A stretch of DNA of 64,000 nucleotides from Halosolutus halophilus (GCF_022869805.1 NZ_CP094974.1:2108001-2172000), one strand, 5' to 3'; numbered from the stretch's first letter, positions 1 to 9,013 are shown. Notes: generated by a model from the sequence alone, not told the origin. A program made the numbers and translations.

Positions 1-833
1 AGCGCTTCAACAGTATCTAGATTAGGGCTTGGGATCGGTGGATCATTGAGAAGAGCTGAATCTATGCCCTCAAAGCATGGCGGGTCAAGAAACAAATCAC
101 GTAAGTCATCTACAATTTCCGGCATTGGATCGTCAACACGATCATATACGGCTTCGAGTGATCCATACATTTCAAGTGCATCCATCGCAGATTCGGCACT
201 TACATTCTGAAGTCCATCGTTGTAGTCCGTTCCGACAAGAATGGCTATATCAACTAGTTCCTTTTGTGAAAACCCGGTTTCTGCCTCAAGCGCCCGCCGA
301 TTAGCTAACACTTCTGACCCCTGGCCAGTAAAATCCCGTATCTGGACTTCTGCACCAAATAGAAGCGTATCCCAGTCATTTGATAACACAAAATCAGCAT
401 AACCATCGCGGTTCAAAACGGCTGCGCCCGCTTCTCCGTCGAATGGATAGTCCTTAATAAACGGGATACCAAGAGCATCCAAAATTTTTGCTGTTGATTC
501 TTTGAAAAACCTGCTTTGTGGATAGGGCGTTGCCTCTGTTGACCGACCTGGATCAGTCATCTGCCGTACCGAACTTGAAAATTCTCCGTCATATATAAAT
601 ATCAGCGGAATATCAGATCGAATGTATTTCCTGACACCGCTAATCGTACCAATCACATGCGCTACACCATTTCCATTTGAATTTGACCACATGTGTGACG
701 GAACATTTGATTGAACGCCGGTAGCCATCTTCGTCACCCAATTCAGTGCATCTACAGCACCAACCCGACCAGAGTGCTTGGTAAGTTGTATTTCTGATGT
801 TGGAGCAAACCGCTCAATCCAGGGAGCGCCCAT
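1..833 (-). CDS. FEN-1/XPG-family structure-specific nuclease, 3' end outside the window
   Basis: The minus strand reads open from an ATG at 831-833 to the window edge, giving 277 visible residues. It resembles archaeal flap endonuclease 1, which cuts 5' flaps using two metal ions. Acidic residues fall in the expected order: Asp28 (AVDA), Asp82 (YDGE), Asp132/Glu134 (FDGEA), Asp153/Asp155 (SNDWDT) and Asp203 (GTDYNDG). The usual E-G-E pair is D-G-E here. The segment between Asp82 and Glu134 looks shorter than in standard FEN-1, so the helical arch may be reduced. It is the third gene leftward after the Argonaute and the helicase, with 155 bases before it. Base composition is clearly AT-richer than in neighbouring genes, which fits transfer. 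It is probably an accessory paralogue of the housekeeping FEN-1. The C-terminal PCNA-binding tail cannot be seen. Confidence 0.85.
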   Translation of the reverse strand, partial: MGAPWIERFAPTSEIQLTKHSGRVGAVDALNWVTKMATGVQSNVPSHMWSNSNGNGVAHVIGTISGVRKYIRSDIPLIFIYDGEFSSSVRQMTDPGRSTEATPYPQSRFFKESTAKILDALGIPFIKDYPFDGEAGAAVLNRDGYADFVLSNDWDTLLFGAEVQIRDFTGQGSEVLANRRALEAETGFSQKELVDIAILVGTDYNDGLQNVSAESAMDALEMYGSLEAVYDRVDDPMPEIVDDLRDLFLDPPCFEGIDSALLNDPPIPSPNLDTVEA

Positions 834-988
834 TGCTTTTGATAACGTTGTCCAGCACACAATCAATATTTTGGCTCTAGTGGATAACTGAATGACGCCG
901 ATATCAGATGCTAGGACCGGGAGTAATTCCTCCTTCTGTAGCAATAACGCAGTAGCGATCTTCTCACCGATCGAAACTACAGAGTCGG

Positions 989-3562
989 CTAGTTAAGAAT
1001 AGCGTCTAAGAGATCAACTGAAAGAACTTTGTCGAGATTACGATTCGCATTTCCACAATGCGGCGAATGGATACATGAGGGGCAGCCCTCCTCGCAACTA
1101 CACCCTTTTACAAGCTCCAATGTTTGCTCGAGTAACCCTTCCAACTGTTCATACGCACTTGCAGAATATCCTGCACCTCCAGGATAGATATCATGGACAA
1201 AGATCGTTCCTCGCACCGTCTGTGGATGAGCTACGATCGATAATCCACCGATATCTGCCCGGTCGCAAAGTACCTCACGCGGATACAGCGAAATAAGCGC
1301 ATGTTCGATCGCATGAAGGGCACTCAGGTATTCATCCTGTTCTTCAGTTTGCGCAGTGATGGATGCCTCGACTTCTGAGGGAACAGTGAAGAATAATCCC
1401 GTTGTCTCCACCGTCGCCGGAGGCAACGGCTTGTCGAACGTTTGTTCAGCAGGCGACTCATCATTCGGATGCGTGTAATGGAGGTATCCAGTGACTGAAT
1501 CTGCCACCGTCATTCGAGCAAGCGTCTTTTCGAACGCTACACCACCGTAGTCTACTGTTTCCGTGTTTACCGTATCCTCAATAGTTATCTCTTTTTCACG
1601 GAGCGGCCGAGTGTAAGCTGATGTCTCCACTGATTCAAAGTACGCCCGATCGCGCTCTAGATTCAACTCGGCGACTCTGTAAGACTGCTTCTGGTGGGTA
1701 TAGATGGCGTCAGGGTGAGCATCTCGCAGCGCTGCGCTATATTCGAGCGTCCCAAGGTGTTCGTCACGATTGCGGTCAATAAGCGTAATCTCACGCTCGT
1801 CGATACTTCGAATGTTCGTCTCCCACTGGACATTATCTTCAACAGCATTCCATCGGATCCGATCACCATCAACACGCCGGAGTCGCTCGGTTGCTTCGAG
1901 GTCGGTCACTATAGAAGGAAGATCCGGTCCGAAGTACTCTTCGTCATCTGGCGAGAGATAATGGTCTGAAGCAGCACAAACGACGTGATCGGGAAGGATC
2001 GCATCGTTCGAGGGATTGACCGTAGCTTGTTCAGCTCCGCTCTCGAACAGTTGACTTGGATCACGCAACAGATACTGATCTAATGGATTATCAGCTCCAA
2101 CCAGTACAACCAGACACGAGTCCTCGCCGCGGCCGGCCCGGCCTGCTCGCTGGAATGTACTCATCGACGTTCCCGGGTACCCATCGAGTAACACTACATC
2201 GAGCGTTCCGATGTCGATCCCGAGTTCAAGTGCGTTCGTACTCCAGACTCCACGTGCCTCTCCCTTTCGGAGGGCCATCTCGAGTTCTTGCCGACGTTCG
2301 CCGTCAAGAGCGGCGTGATAAGCGTAGATATCGTCAGCGAGGTCGTGATGACCCCACGACCGGAGTTCCTTGTCGGCCCAGTTCGCGTACTGCTCAGCCC
2401 CCTGTCGGGCCGATGTGAACACGAGCGTCTGATAGCCTCGTGCAACGAGGTCGCAGAACAGCCGTACTGACTCGATATGTTGTGAACGCCGTTCACCGCC
2501 GGCGACTTCGTCGTGGTGAGAAACGGTGCGTTCGTCTGGCCCAACTACAGATTGTCCAGCTGGTGGGGAAATTGGACTGGCCTGTCGGTTGTCGGTGTTC
2601 GATCGTGAGTGACTGTCCTCTTGGGAACCATTCGTCGAAGCCGCGATAGCGATAGGAGACTCTTCATTGTGACCAGCTTGAATCTCTCCATCAGGATCGA
2701 CGGCTGGATCGTCAATTGAGGCAGAGTCATTGGTCTCCTCTTTCAACGGCGGATTCCAGAATAGCCAGTGACGGTCGCCGGACGCACTCCGATCGTCGTT
2801 GACGAGTGTGAACGAATCCTCTGGTTGGGCCGTAACAGCTGCTGCATGTTCAACCGGATTTCCAATCGTCGCCGAACAACAAACGTACTCCGGATCCGTA
2901 TCGTAATGATCCAACAGTCGGTTCAGTCGCCGAAGGACCAGAGAAGCGTGACTTCCGAAGTAGCCCCGATACATATGGACCTCGTCGAGGACAACTGTCT
3001 CTAACTGCTGAAACAGCCACCGCCAGTGATTGTGTCCATGAGCAAACGGGATGAGACTTAGGTGAATCTGGTCGATAGTCGTCAGGAGAACGTCTGGTTG
3101 CCGCTGCTTGATAGCTCGTCGTTCGGACGTTTCTGTTTCGCCGGTCTGGACAGCAATATCAACGCTCTCACCAAACCTAAGTTCGCTAGTGACCTCACGA
3201 AAGGTCTGCTCCTGATCATTGATGAGGGCGCGATAGGGGGCAACGTAGAGTGTTTTTCCCGCTCCTTCGAGGCCGCGTTCGAGCGCTGGTACAGTGTACG
3301 TTAGCGTCTTTCCGGACGCAGTCGGTGTCGCAACTACGGTGTTGTACCCCTCTCGAACTGCCTGGATCGCTCGAACCTGATGCGTGTAAAGATTAGAGAT
3401 ACCCCTCTGCTCGAGTGCAGTCGCTACCGGTGGTTCGATCTCGAGGTCGTCTGTCGTAGCTTCCTGACCGTCAACGATCTCATGGTGAACGATCTGGTCG
3501 GAATAATAGCCTCGATCCTGGAGCCAAGAAATCATCTCCTCAATATCAGGCCGCTGGTCCAT
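989..3562 (-). CDS. Hrq1/MrfA-type DEAD/DEAH-box helicase with C-terminal cysteine cluster
   Basis: This 857-residue superfamily 2 helicase has a Walker A motif around residues 80-86 (Lys85 in PTASGKT), a DEVH box at 193-196, and a RecA2 domain with LVFTSARQ and QRAGRAGR motifs. The C-terminus carries the DUF1998-type cysteine cluster (C821, C823, C827, C830, with C836 nearby), as in bacterial MrfA and eukaryotic Hrq1, which unwind 3' to 5' in DNA repair. Residues of roughly 275-365 form an acidic, low-complexity insert between the two helicase lobes, probably a halophilic loop. The gene lies 215 bases after the Argonaute stop on the same strand and before the FEN-1-like nuclease, so the three may be co-transcribed. 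A role in opening DNA for those nucleases is inferred. Confidence 0.9.
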   Translation of the reverse strand: MDQRPDIEEMISWLQDRGYYSDQIVHHEIVDGQEATTDDLEIEPPVATALEQRGISNLYTHQVRAIQAVREGYNTVVATPTASGKTLTYTVPALERGLEGAGKTLYVAPYRALINDQEQTFREVTSELRFGESVDIAVQTGETETSERRAIKQRQPDVLLTTIDQIHLSLIPFAHGHNHWRWLFQQLETVVLDEVHMYRGYFGSHASLVLRRLNRLLDHYDTDPEYVCCSATIGNPVEHAAAVTAQPEDSFTLVNDDRSASGDRHWLFWNPPLKEETNDSASIDDPAVDPDGEIQAGHNEESPIAIAASTNGSQEDSHSRSNTDNRQASPISPPAGQSVVGPDERTVSHHDEVAGGERRSQHIESVRLFCDLVARGYQTLVFTSARQGAEQYANWADKELRSWGHHDLADDIYAYHAALDGERRQELEMALRKGEARGVWSTNALELGIDIGTLDVVLLDGYPGTSMSTFQRAGRAGRGEDSCLVVLVGADNPLDQYLLRDPSQLFESGAEQATVNPSNDAILPDHVVCAASDHYLSPDDEEYFGPDLPSIVTDLEATERLRRVDGDRIRWNAVEDNVQWETNIRSIDEREITLIDRNRDEHLGTLEYSAALRDAHPDAIYTHQKQSYRVAELNLERDRAYFESVETSAYTRPLREKEITIEDTVNTETVDYGGVAFEKTLARMTVADSVTGYLHYTHPNDESPAEQTFDKPLPPATVETTGLFFTVPSEVEASITAQTEEQDEYLSALHAIEHALISLYPREVLCDRADIGGLSIVAHPQTVRGTIFVHDIYPGGAGYSASAYEQLEGLLEQTLELVKGCSCEEGCPSCIHSPHCGNANRNLDKVLSVDLLDAILN

Positions 3563-3620
3563 TGAGTGTTCGATGGCTTTGTGACATTTTCAATGTTCGC
3601 CTATCGAATCGATGCCCTAC

Positions 3621-3636
3621 GACAGTTTGTACTGTC
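3621..3636. other. Short inverted repeat between Argonaute and helicase genes
   Basis: A 6-base perfect stem with a 4-base loop (GACAGT, TTGT, ACTGTC) lies 140 bases after the Argonaute stop and about 60 bases before the helicase start. It could be a processing or attenuation hairpin or a protein-binding site. No T-tract follows it in the direction of transcription, so it is not a convincing terminator. Confidence 0.3.
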
Positions 3637-3777
3637 AGAGAAGGGTTAGGTTCGGCATGAATTCGATCCTATTGTCCGTTTCGGCGGTGTCGATCGGAAT
3701 GTCAAATTGCATTTGTCGTGGAATGGTTGTCTGAACGTACTGATCCGGGTTGGTTCGAAGCTCACAGCAGCGCTGGC

Positions 3778-6342
3778 TCAGAGGTACGGGACACCGCGAA
3801 TGAGTTCTCCGTTGACGAGATATCCCTCTCGAGCGTGTTCGGCACAGCGATCGGCATAGTACGTCGTGATCGGTAAGCGTGTACTCCGCTGTGCACTCCC
3901 AATGTGGCTCTCGCTCAGCCAGTATACCTGTTCCAGTAACGTCCGCATTGGCGTCTCGCCTGCTCGTCGAACGACTCGAAGCGACCGTGGAGTCCCGAGT
4001 CCGTCGTCGTCATCGAACTCCGGACGTCCGGTCGTCGTGAGGAATCCGTAGTCGCCGCTCTGGGCAACGAAGAGTCGGCCCTTGTGATCGACCTCGAACT
4101 GGTCGTCCCGATAGACTGCCGCTCGCGGAGCACCGCTCTTTCGAACGTCGAGAATATCGATGTCGATGTCCGTTTCGTCGAACGGTTCGAGGATGGTATC
4201 GACGTCCTCGAAGAGGCGGCCATCGCGATGAATCACGATGTTATCGGGGGATTCACCCTCTTCACGTACGAACTCGCGATGGACATCCTTGAGAACGTCG
4301 ACGATAGCGTTCTCGTCGAACGTCTCGCCGGACTGGAGCGATTGCGACTTCGAGACGAAGACGGTCCCATCTGAGAGGACGACGTTTGCACTCGCACCGA
4401 GGAACTGTCCAGTCTCCGGGTCGCGCGTCGCGTCGAGGCCGACGAAGCAGTCAACATCGCCCGGCATCTCGTCGACGCGCCACGGAACGCCGCCGGCACC
4501 CGCGATCACCCCGAGTGCAGTGTTCCGGAGAATCCACCTATCGTCGAGGTTGTCTCCACGGACCATCTGTGACGGGATGGTCTGCTTACCAAGCGATTTC
4601 TTGAACTCGGGATATGGATCGTCGATAGTCCCGTCCCGGATGAAGTCGTTGTTCGGTGCGGGAACGACAGCGAGAACGAGGTCGGCATCGTCGACCGCTG
4701 CGGCCGTCGTATTGTACTCGATCGCGTTCCCTAGTTCGTACTCGTCGTAAGAGATGTCGTCCGGTGCGCAGCCGATGGACGTGAGCTGTCGTTCGAGTTG
4801 CCCTCTGAACGGCTCGAACTTGCCAGCGTAGTGTTCGGGGACGAGATAGTGGAGGTGGAATGACGATGGCCGGCGATAGATCCCGTATCGCTTCAGTCCG
4901 TTCTTTGGCAGGGTCGCAGTCTGATCGTCGCCGAATCGCAGGTTGTCCGAACGGTCGACCTCCGTAGACATGAACGAGATGTTCGGTCCGACGGGAGTCG
5001 ATTCGACCTGCGCGTCGACCTCGGAAAGCGAACCCAGATGAGCGATGAATTGCGTCGCCTTTCGGAACCGGTCGTCGGGAAGCATCTTGGCGGAACGGTC
5101 CCATTTACGGTGGAACGTCGGCGCGAGTTTCTTGACGATTTCCTTGCGCGGAGCGACCCGGAGTAACTGCGGAACATGAAGATTCGTCTCGTCGGAATTG
5201 GGATTGTACTGTATTTCGACGAGTTGCGGGTCTTCCGATCGAAGCCGATCGAGCATGTCATCGGAGATGCGGCCCTTTTGCTCGTACCAGTCGGCGAGCG
5301 ACTGATTCCCGAAGTCATCGACGGGATCGGTAAACGTTACGTCTGCAAACCCTTTGAGCCGGCCGTTACCCGGTTTTTCGTACGTTTCCGGATCGTGTTC
5401 GACAGGTGTATCGACGAGTTCGTCGACGGACGCATTGATTCGATCAACGTATTCGTCGACGGTGACCTGACTTCGGGCCTGGTGACTAACGTCAATCCCG
5501 GCGAACGCTTTGCCGGACGGGAGAATTTCGAGACGTGCAGTGTACGCGAGACACGCCTCGAAGAGGCCATCCTGCCCTGTGATGACCGGGTCCTGTGTTC
5601 GGATGCGATCGACGCGGCCGGTCTCGTACGTTTCATCGTCGACTGCCGTTTTGAAGGCTTGCTGGAGTAGCCGAATAAGGCGCTCGTTGTCTGCCTCGTT
5701 ATCTGCCTGAAGCGTCACTTGAGACTCGTCCGTTAATTCGAACGGTGTGGGATGCTCGTTCGTCAATCGACTGGTCGCGATAACCGAGAAAACGCCAGCG
5801 TGCGTGACGGCGGCGTTACTACACGATCGAAGATACGCAGCGAGGTTATACGTTACGTCCATCGGATCGTCATCGAACGGTCCGTCAGCCTCGATCCGAT
5901 ACTCGTAGACGTCTACGGTTTCGAAATTACGGTCGATCGGAAACAGTGAGAGGTAGGGCAGCCCATCTTCTAGGCTATCAAATAACTCATCAGTTGGTTC
6001 GACTGTCGTGGACTGCTGTGACTGATCGGAATCTGTCGGATTATCAATCGGGTCTGCATGCAGTCGTGACGAACCGTTCAGGCTCTTTTCGCCACGAAAT
6101 TCGTTGCCGCGCGCGTTCTCGAGTTCGTACCACCGACCGCGTTCCCATGCGAAGTCGCTCAGGGCGTTGTTCTTCCAGATCGTAAGCGGAAACTCGTTGC
6201 CGTCGGTGTCGCGAACGCGAAGTCGCTTTGCCATCTTCTTAGAGGGCCGGTCCAGTTCGGAAAGGACCTTGACCCGCATATCGATTCGTTCCTCGTCCTC
6301 GATATCGGACTGCGTCGGCATCGATTCGAACAAGATGTCCAT
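3778..6342 (-). CDS. Long prokaryotic Argonaute, NgAgo type, with N-terminal OB-fold-like domain
   Basis: This 854-residue protein is a long Argonaute, a nuclease that uses a short guide strand to find and cut nucleic acid. Residues of about 20-95 look like a single-strand-binding OB fold (VRDTDGNE, TIWKNN). NgAgo is reported to have the same arrangement. An acidic linker, N/PAZ-like regions, MID (about 540-625) and PIWI (about 630-854) follow. The PIWI catalytic set is complete: Asp637 (GLDA), Glu673 (SGET), Asp707 (IHRDG) and Asp831 (YYADR). In MID, Tyr577, Lys581 and Gln592 (PSQ) can be matched to guide-5'-end contacts, but the lysine usual just before the GG turn is Gly615, as in NgAgo. 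It heads the leftward gene set and is divergent from the metallo-beta-lactamase/AddAB-like set. Family assignment is firm from the C-terminal half; DNA guiding and target preference are inferred. Confidence 0.95.
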   Translation of the reverse strand: MDILFESMPTQSDIEDEERIDMRVKVLSELDRPSKKMAKRLRVRDTDGNEFPLTIWKNNALSDFAWERGRWYELENARGNEFRGEKSLNGSSRLHADPIDNPTDSDQSQQSTTVEPTDELFDSLEDGLPYLSLFPIDRNFETVDVYEYRIEADGPFDDDPMDVTYNLAAYLRSCSNAAVTHAGVFSVIATSRLTNEHPTPFELTDESQVTLQADNEADNERLIRLLQQAFKTAVDDETYETGRVDRIRTQDPVITGQDGLFEACLAYTARLEILPSGKAFAGIDVSHQARSQVTVDEYVDRINASVDELVDTPVEHDPETYEKPGNGRLKGFADVTFTDPVDDFGNQSLADWYEQKGRISDDMLDRLRSEDPQLVEIQYNPNSDETNLHVPQLLRVAPRKEIVKKLAPTFHRKWDRSAKMLPDDRFRKATQFIAHLGSLSEVDAQVESTPVGPNISFMSTEVDRSDNLRFGDDQTATLPKNGLKRYGIYRRPSSFHLHYLVPEHYAGKFEPFRGQLERQLTSIGCAPDDISYDEYELGNAIEYNTTAAAVDDADLVLAVVPAPNNDFIRDGTIDDPYPEFKKSLGKQTIPSQMVRGDNLDDRWILRNTALGVIAGAGGVPWRVDEMPGDVDCFVGLDATRDPETGQFLGASANVVLSDGTVFVSKSQSLQSGETFDENAIVDVLKDVHREFVREEGESPDNIVIHRDGRLFEDVDTILEPFDETDIDIDILDVRKSGAPRAAVYRDDQFEVDHKGRLFVAQSGDYGFLTTTGRPEFDDDDGLGTPRSLRVVRRAGETPMRTLLEQVYWLSESHIGSAQRSTRLPITTYYADRCAEHAREGYLVNGELIRGVPYL

Positions 6343-6433
6343 AACCCTAAATACTTTTCCATTAGCGTATTTCAGAAAACGCTATCTAGAAAATACCGTT
6401 CTCAAAAATCCTTATTGGGACTCGATATTACAT
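6343..6433. promoter_or_regulatory. AT-rich divergent promoter region with inverted repeat
   Basis: These 91 bases separate the divergent Argonaute and OB-fold genes and are much AT-richer than either. They contain the inverted repeat TAGCGT (6363-6368) and ACGCTA (6379-6384) with a 10-base spacer, a candidate operator. TATA-like A/T runs occur toward both genes, but none sits at a clean distance from the start codons, so promoter positions are not assigned. Confidence 0.45.
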
Positions 6434-6706
6434 ATGGATTCGACATTTTCGACTGCCGATTTCCTCGTCACAGCTGACTGGAAGAGGGAGTACGGGCTTT
6501 CGATTCCGATTCGCATTGATACGATCGAACAGACACCGGAACACGATGCGTGGGGGCAGATCGTCCACTGTTCGGATCTAAACGGAGTCCACGTGAAGGT
6601 CACCGTCTTCGCCGGCGAGGAACTCACTGAGTATTCGTTCGAAGTGGGGGAGTGGCATTTTCCATTTAGCGTGTTTTCAATGTCCCTAGTAGAAACAACT
6701 ATATGA
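6434..6706 (+). CDS. Small OB-fold-like protein related to the Argonaute N-terminus
   Basis: A 90-residue reading frame starts at the ATG at 6434, just past the divergent promoter. By eye its residues of about 25-75 follow the same pattern as the N-terminal OB-like domain of the neighbouring Argonaute: a D-x-N/D-G turn, a strand ending in V/IW-or-VF, a short acidic helix, then G-E/R-W. A single-strand-binding protein is therefore plausible. The last 15 residues do not match, and the DNA there repeats a sequence found near the Argonaute start (see findings), so the gene may be 3'-truncated. It ends 21 bases before the metallo-beta-lactamase gene, on the same strand. It could be a separate Argonaute subunit or a leftover of a partial duplication. 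Confidence 0.55.
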   Translation: MDSTFSTADFLVTADWKREYGLSIPIRIDTIEQTPEHDAWGQIVHCSDLNGVHVKVTVFAGEELTEYSFEVGEWHFPFSVFSMSLVETTI

Positions 6707-6727
6707 CTAGAGCATGTTATCGGTAGT

Positions 6728-9013
6728 ATGGAGATTTCTTATGAGCATGCGAATCCGAGGGCGGGCAACGAGTCGTTTCTTCTTCGGATCGAGCAAGAAT
6801 GCAAGCTGCGGACTCCTTGTATTCTCGTGGATGCGGGAGACGGTGTCGACACATCGACGCTACTCGGTGACGACGAATACTTGGCAGCGATACTCCTCAC
6901 GCACGCGCACCTCGATCACTACCAATCGCTGGACGAAGCCCATCGTGACGGCGCACCGATTTTCACATCTCCCGGAACGGCAGCGATTCTCGAGGACGTC
7001 TTAGCAGAGGGTGCACGGCATCATTCGATGTCAGATACGGACACGATACTCGAGCGCGTCGAAGCGATCGACGACTGGGTCGACGTCGTCGGTGATGACA
7101 TCAGCGTGGCCCCCGTGCCAGCGGGGCATACGCCAGGAGCGTGCGGATTCCTGATTCGAGCCCGTGATAGCCAAGAGAGTTTCCGTGCGCTCGCTACCGG
7201 AGACTTCACACGACGCGAGGCTGGCGGATACGTCGGATTCGATCCAGAGCAGTTCCTCGAGGTCGATGCACTGTTCCTCACGGCCGCGACGAACGATGGC
7301 GTCGACGAGACGATCACGGGTATCGTCGAAACGCTCGCCGCTCGTGCGAACGCCGGATCGAAGACGCTCTGTACGGCAAGCGGGCTGACTGGCGTTCATC
7401 TGGCGACGCTTCTCGGTTCGATCGAGCACGAACTCGATTACGCGATCCCAGTTACCCTCGTCGGACAGGTCGCGAAACTCTACGATGCGCTGGAATACGA
7501 CTATCCGAACGTAGATACCGTCCCAGAGTTTGCGATTCCTCACGACTGCCTCGAGGAAGGGACCGTAACTATCGCTGGGCCGGAGGTTCCAGTCGAAGGA
7601 AGTAGCGAACGACTCTTCGAGGCGATTCGTGACGACGGGAACGCGACGTTGGTACAGGTACAAGGAGGAACCACGACCGCGAAAGACGCTGGCGATTTCG
7701 CTGGAACCGTTTCGTCGTTCGCGTTCTCGAATCATCCGACTGAAGCGATTCTCGACGAGATCGTCGAAACGATCGCTCCGACTCACGTCGTCGTTTCGCA
7801 CCAGCGTGGCCGATCTCTGGAGCGGTACAAGGACAAGTGGGACGCATATACGTGGGCAACCGGCAGTTCCGGGACGGAGCAGCTGTATCTAGATGGAAGC
7901 TTCTGTGCCCCGGGTTGGATCGGCGATGCCACGAAGCGACGCGTGCGCAATCGCGACAAGCAACGAAGTACGATCGACCTCGGAGACGGAGTCCTGCAAG
8001 CAGCAGCGAGTGTTCCGAAACTCGAGCGGCGAGAAACGGCCGACCTCGAACGAGAAGGTGTCGATGTCGCTCGACTCCGTGAAGAACTCCATATCGGGCA
8101 CAGCGAAGAGGCAATGGCGACTACTACCGTGGAGCCCGAAGCGGAGACAGATACCACGCAGAACGCACGCGGCGCTCCTGTTTGTGTGACCGATGGGGGA
8201 TTGTATCGAACCGTTGGCCAGCCATCCAGTGACAATAAACACATCACACCAGATCCGACAGAGGTAGCTGACGAAATCGCTAATCCGACCGTCATCAACG
8301 TGTTGTGCGACTCGGCGTCAGCGGAGAGCGATACCTCCCCGGACGAGACTACTGCCGAACGGACACCGAAAGCCGATACGAAGGAAACCGGCGGAAAAGA
8401 AACCAACGGCGGTGAAGAGGATGAATCCGCTACCGCGACGGAAACCGCCGACGAAACGACGGAGATCTCGTACACGGAACGAACTGGGAGCGAGGCCGAG
8501 GACGAGGAGACGTCAGATTCGGATTCGACAATGAGTGAAACCACGACTGAGGAGGCGACAGGAACGGTGACCGACGAACCAGTAACTGAAACCGTTCGAA
8601 TCGATCCCGCGATTCGAACACTCGCCGAACATCGCGCTAGTAGCGAGGGCGAATCGACCGAATCGTTCGTCGAGTCGGCAGTCAGAACATACCTCGCGGA
8701 AGCGCTGCGCGGCAACGAACCGTGGTCCGAAACGGCAGGAGTCACCGAACGAGAACTCACGATCGATGCCGATCCAGCACTCGAGAAGCTCATCGCAACT
8801 ACTGCTGCGAACGACGACACATCGGACGCGGAGTCCTTCGTCGTCCGGACGCTCTGCGATGCGATCGGTCTCGACGTCGATGATCGCGAGCTACCGGTTC
8901 GTGCCCTCGAGGAAATGGATGAACTCATCGTCGCGACGACCGAGAACGAGAACTGTCCCCACGAAACGACGGACGAAGTCGTTCAGGCGGCTCTCGAGCG
9001 ACGAGTCTTGTAA
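6728..9013 (+). CDS. Beta-CASP-like metallo-beta-lactamase protein with RHH-like tail
   Basis: The 761-residue protein begins with a metallo-beta-lactamase fold: the zinc motif THAHLDH (His59, His61, Asp63, His64), His134 (AGHTPG) and Asp159 (TGDF). A region of about 175-400 resembles the beta-CASP cap of nucleic-acid-cutting members and ends with a VVSHQ motif. A long acidic low-complexity linker (about 470-630) follows. The last 120 residues hold three segments of about 40 residues shaped like ribbon-helix-helix domains: a short strand, a helix with A-L/M-x-x-L, then F-V-x-x-A/T-L. This suggests an RNA or DNA nuclease tethered to DNA or to partners. It is the first large gene of the rightward set, with 90 bases before the ATPase. 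Nuclease activity rests on family features and is not proven; hydrolase-only members exist. Confidence 0.8.
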   Translation: MEISYEHANPRAGNESFLLRIEQECKLRTPCILVDAGDGVDTSTLLGDDEYLAAILLTHAHLDHYQSLDEAHRDGAPIFTSPGTAAILEDVLAEGARHHSMSDTDTILERVEAIDDWVDVVGDDISVAPVPAGHTPGACGFLIRARDSQESFRALATGDFTRREAGGYVGFDPEQFLEVDALFLTAATNDGVDETITGIVETLAARANAGSKTLCTASGLTGVHLATLLGSIEHELDYAIPVTLVGQVAKLYDALEYDYPNVDTVPEFAIPHDCLEEGTVTIAGPEVPVEGSSERLFEAIRDDGNATLVQVQGGTTTAKDAGDFAGTVSSFAFSNHPTEAILDEIVETIAPTHVVVSHQRGRSLERYKDKWDAYTWATGSSGTEQLYLDGSFCAPGWIGDATKRRVRNRDKQRSTIDLGDGVLQAAASVPKLERRETADLEREGVDVARLREELHIGHSEEAMATTTVEPEAETDTTQNARGAPVCVTDGGLYRTVGQPSSDNKHITPDPTEVADEIANPTVINVLCDSASAESDTSPDETTAERTPKADTKETGGKETNGGEEDESATATETADETTEISYTERTGSEAEDEETSDSDSTMSETTTEEATGTVTDEPVTETVRIDPAIRTLAEHRASSEGESTESFVESAVRTYLAEALRGNEPWSETAGVTERELTIDADPALEKLIATTAANDDTSDAESFVVRTLCDAIGLDVDDRELPVRALEEMDELIVATTENENCPHETTDEVVQAALERRVL

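Noticed and set aside
7783-8928. Long open frames opposite the metallo-beta-lactamase gene
   Set aside because: Ser/Arg-rich products with no family features, mirrored from the acidic linker; the plus-strand protein has clear domains.
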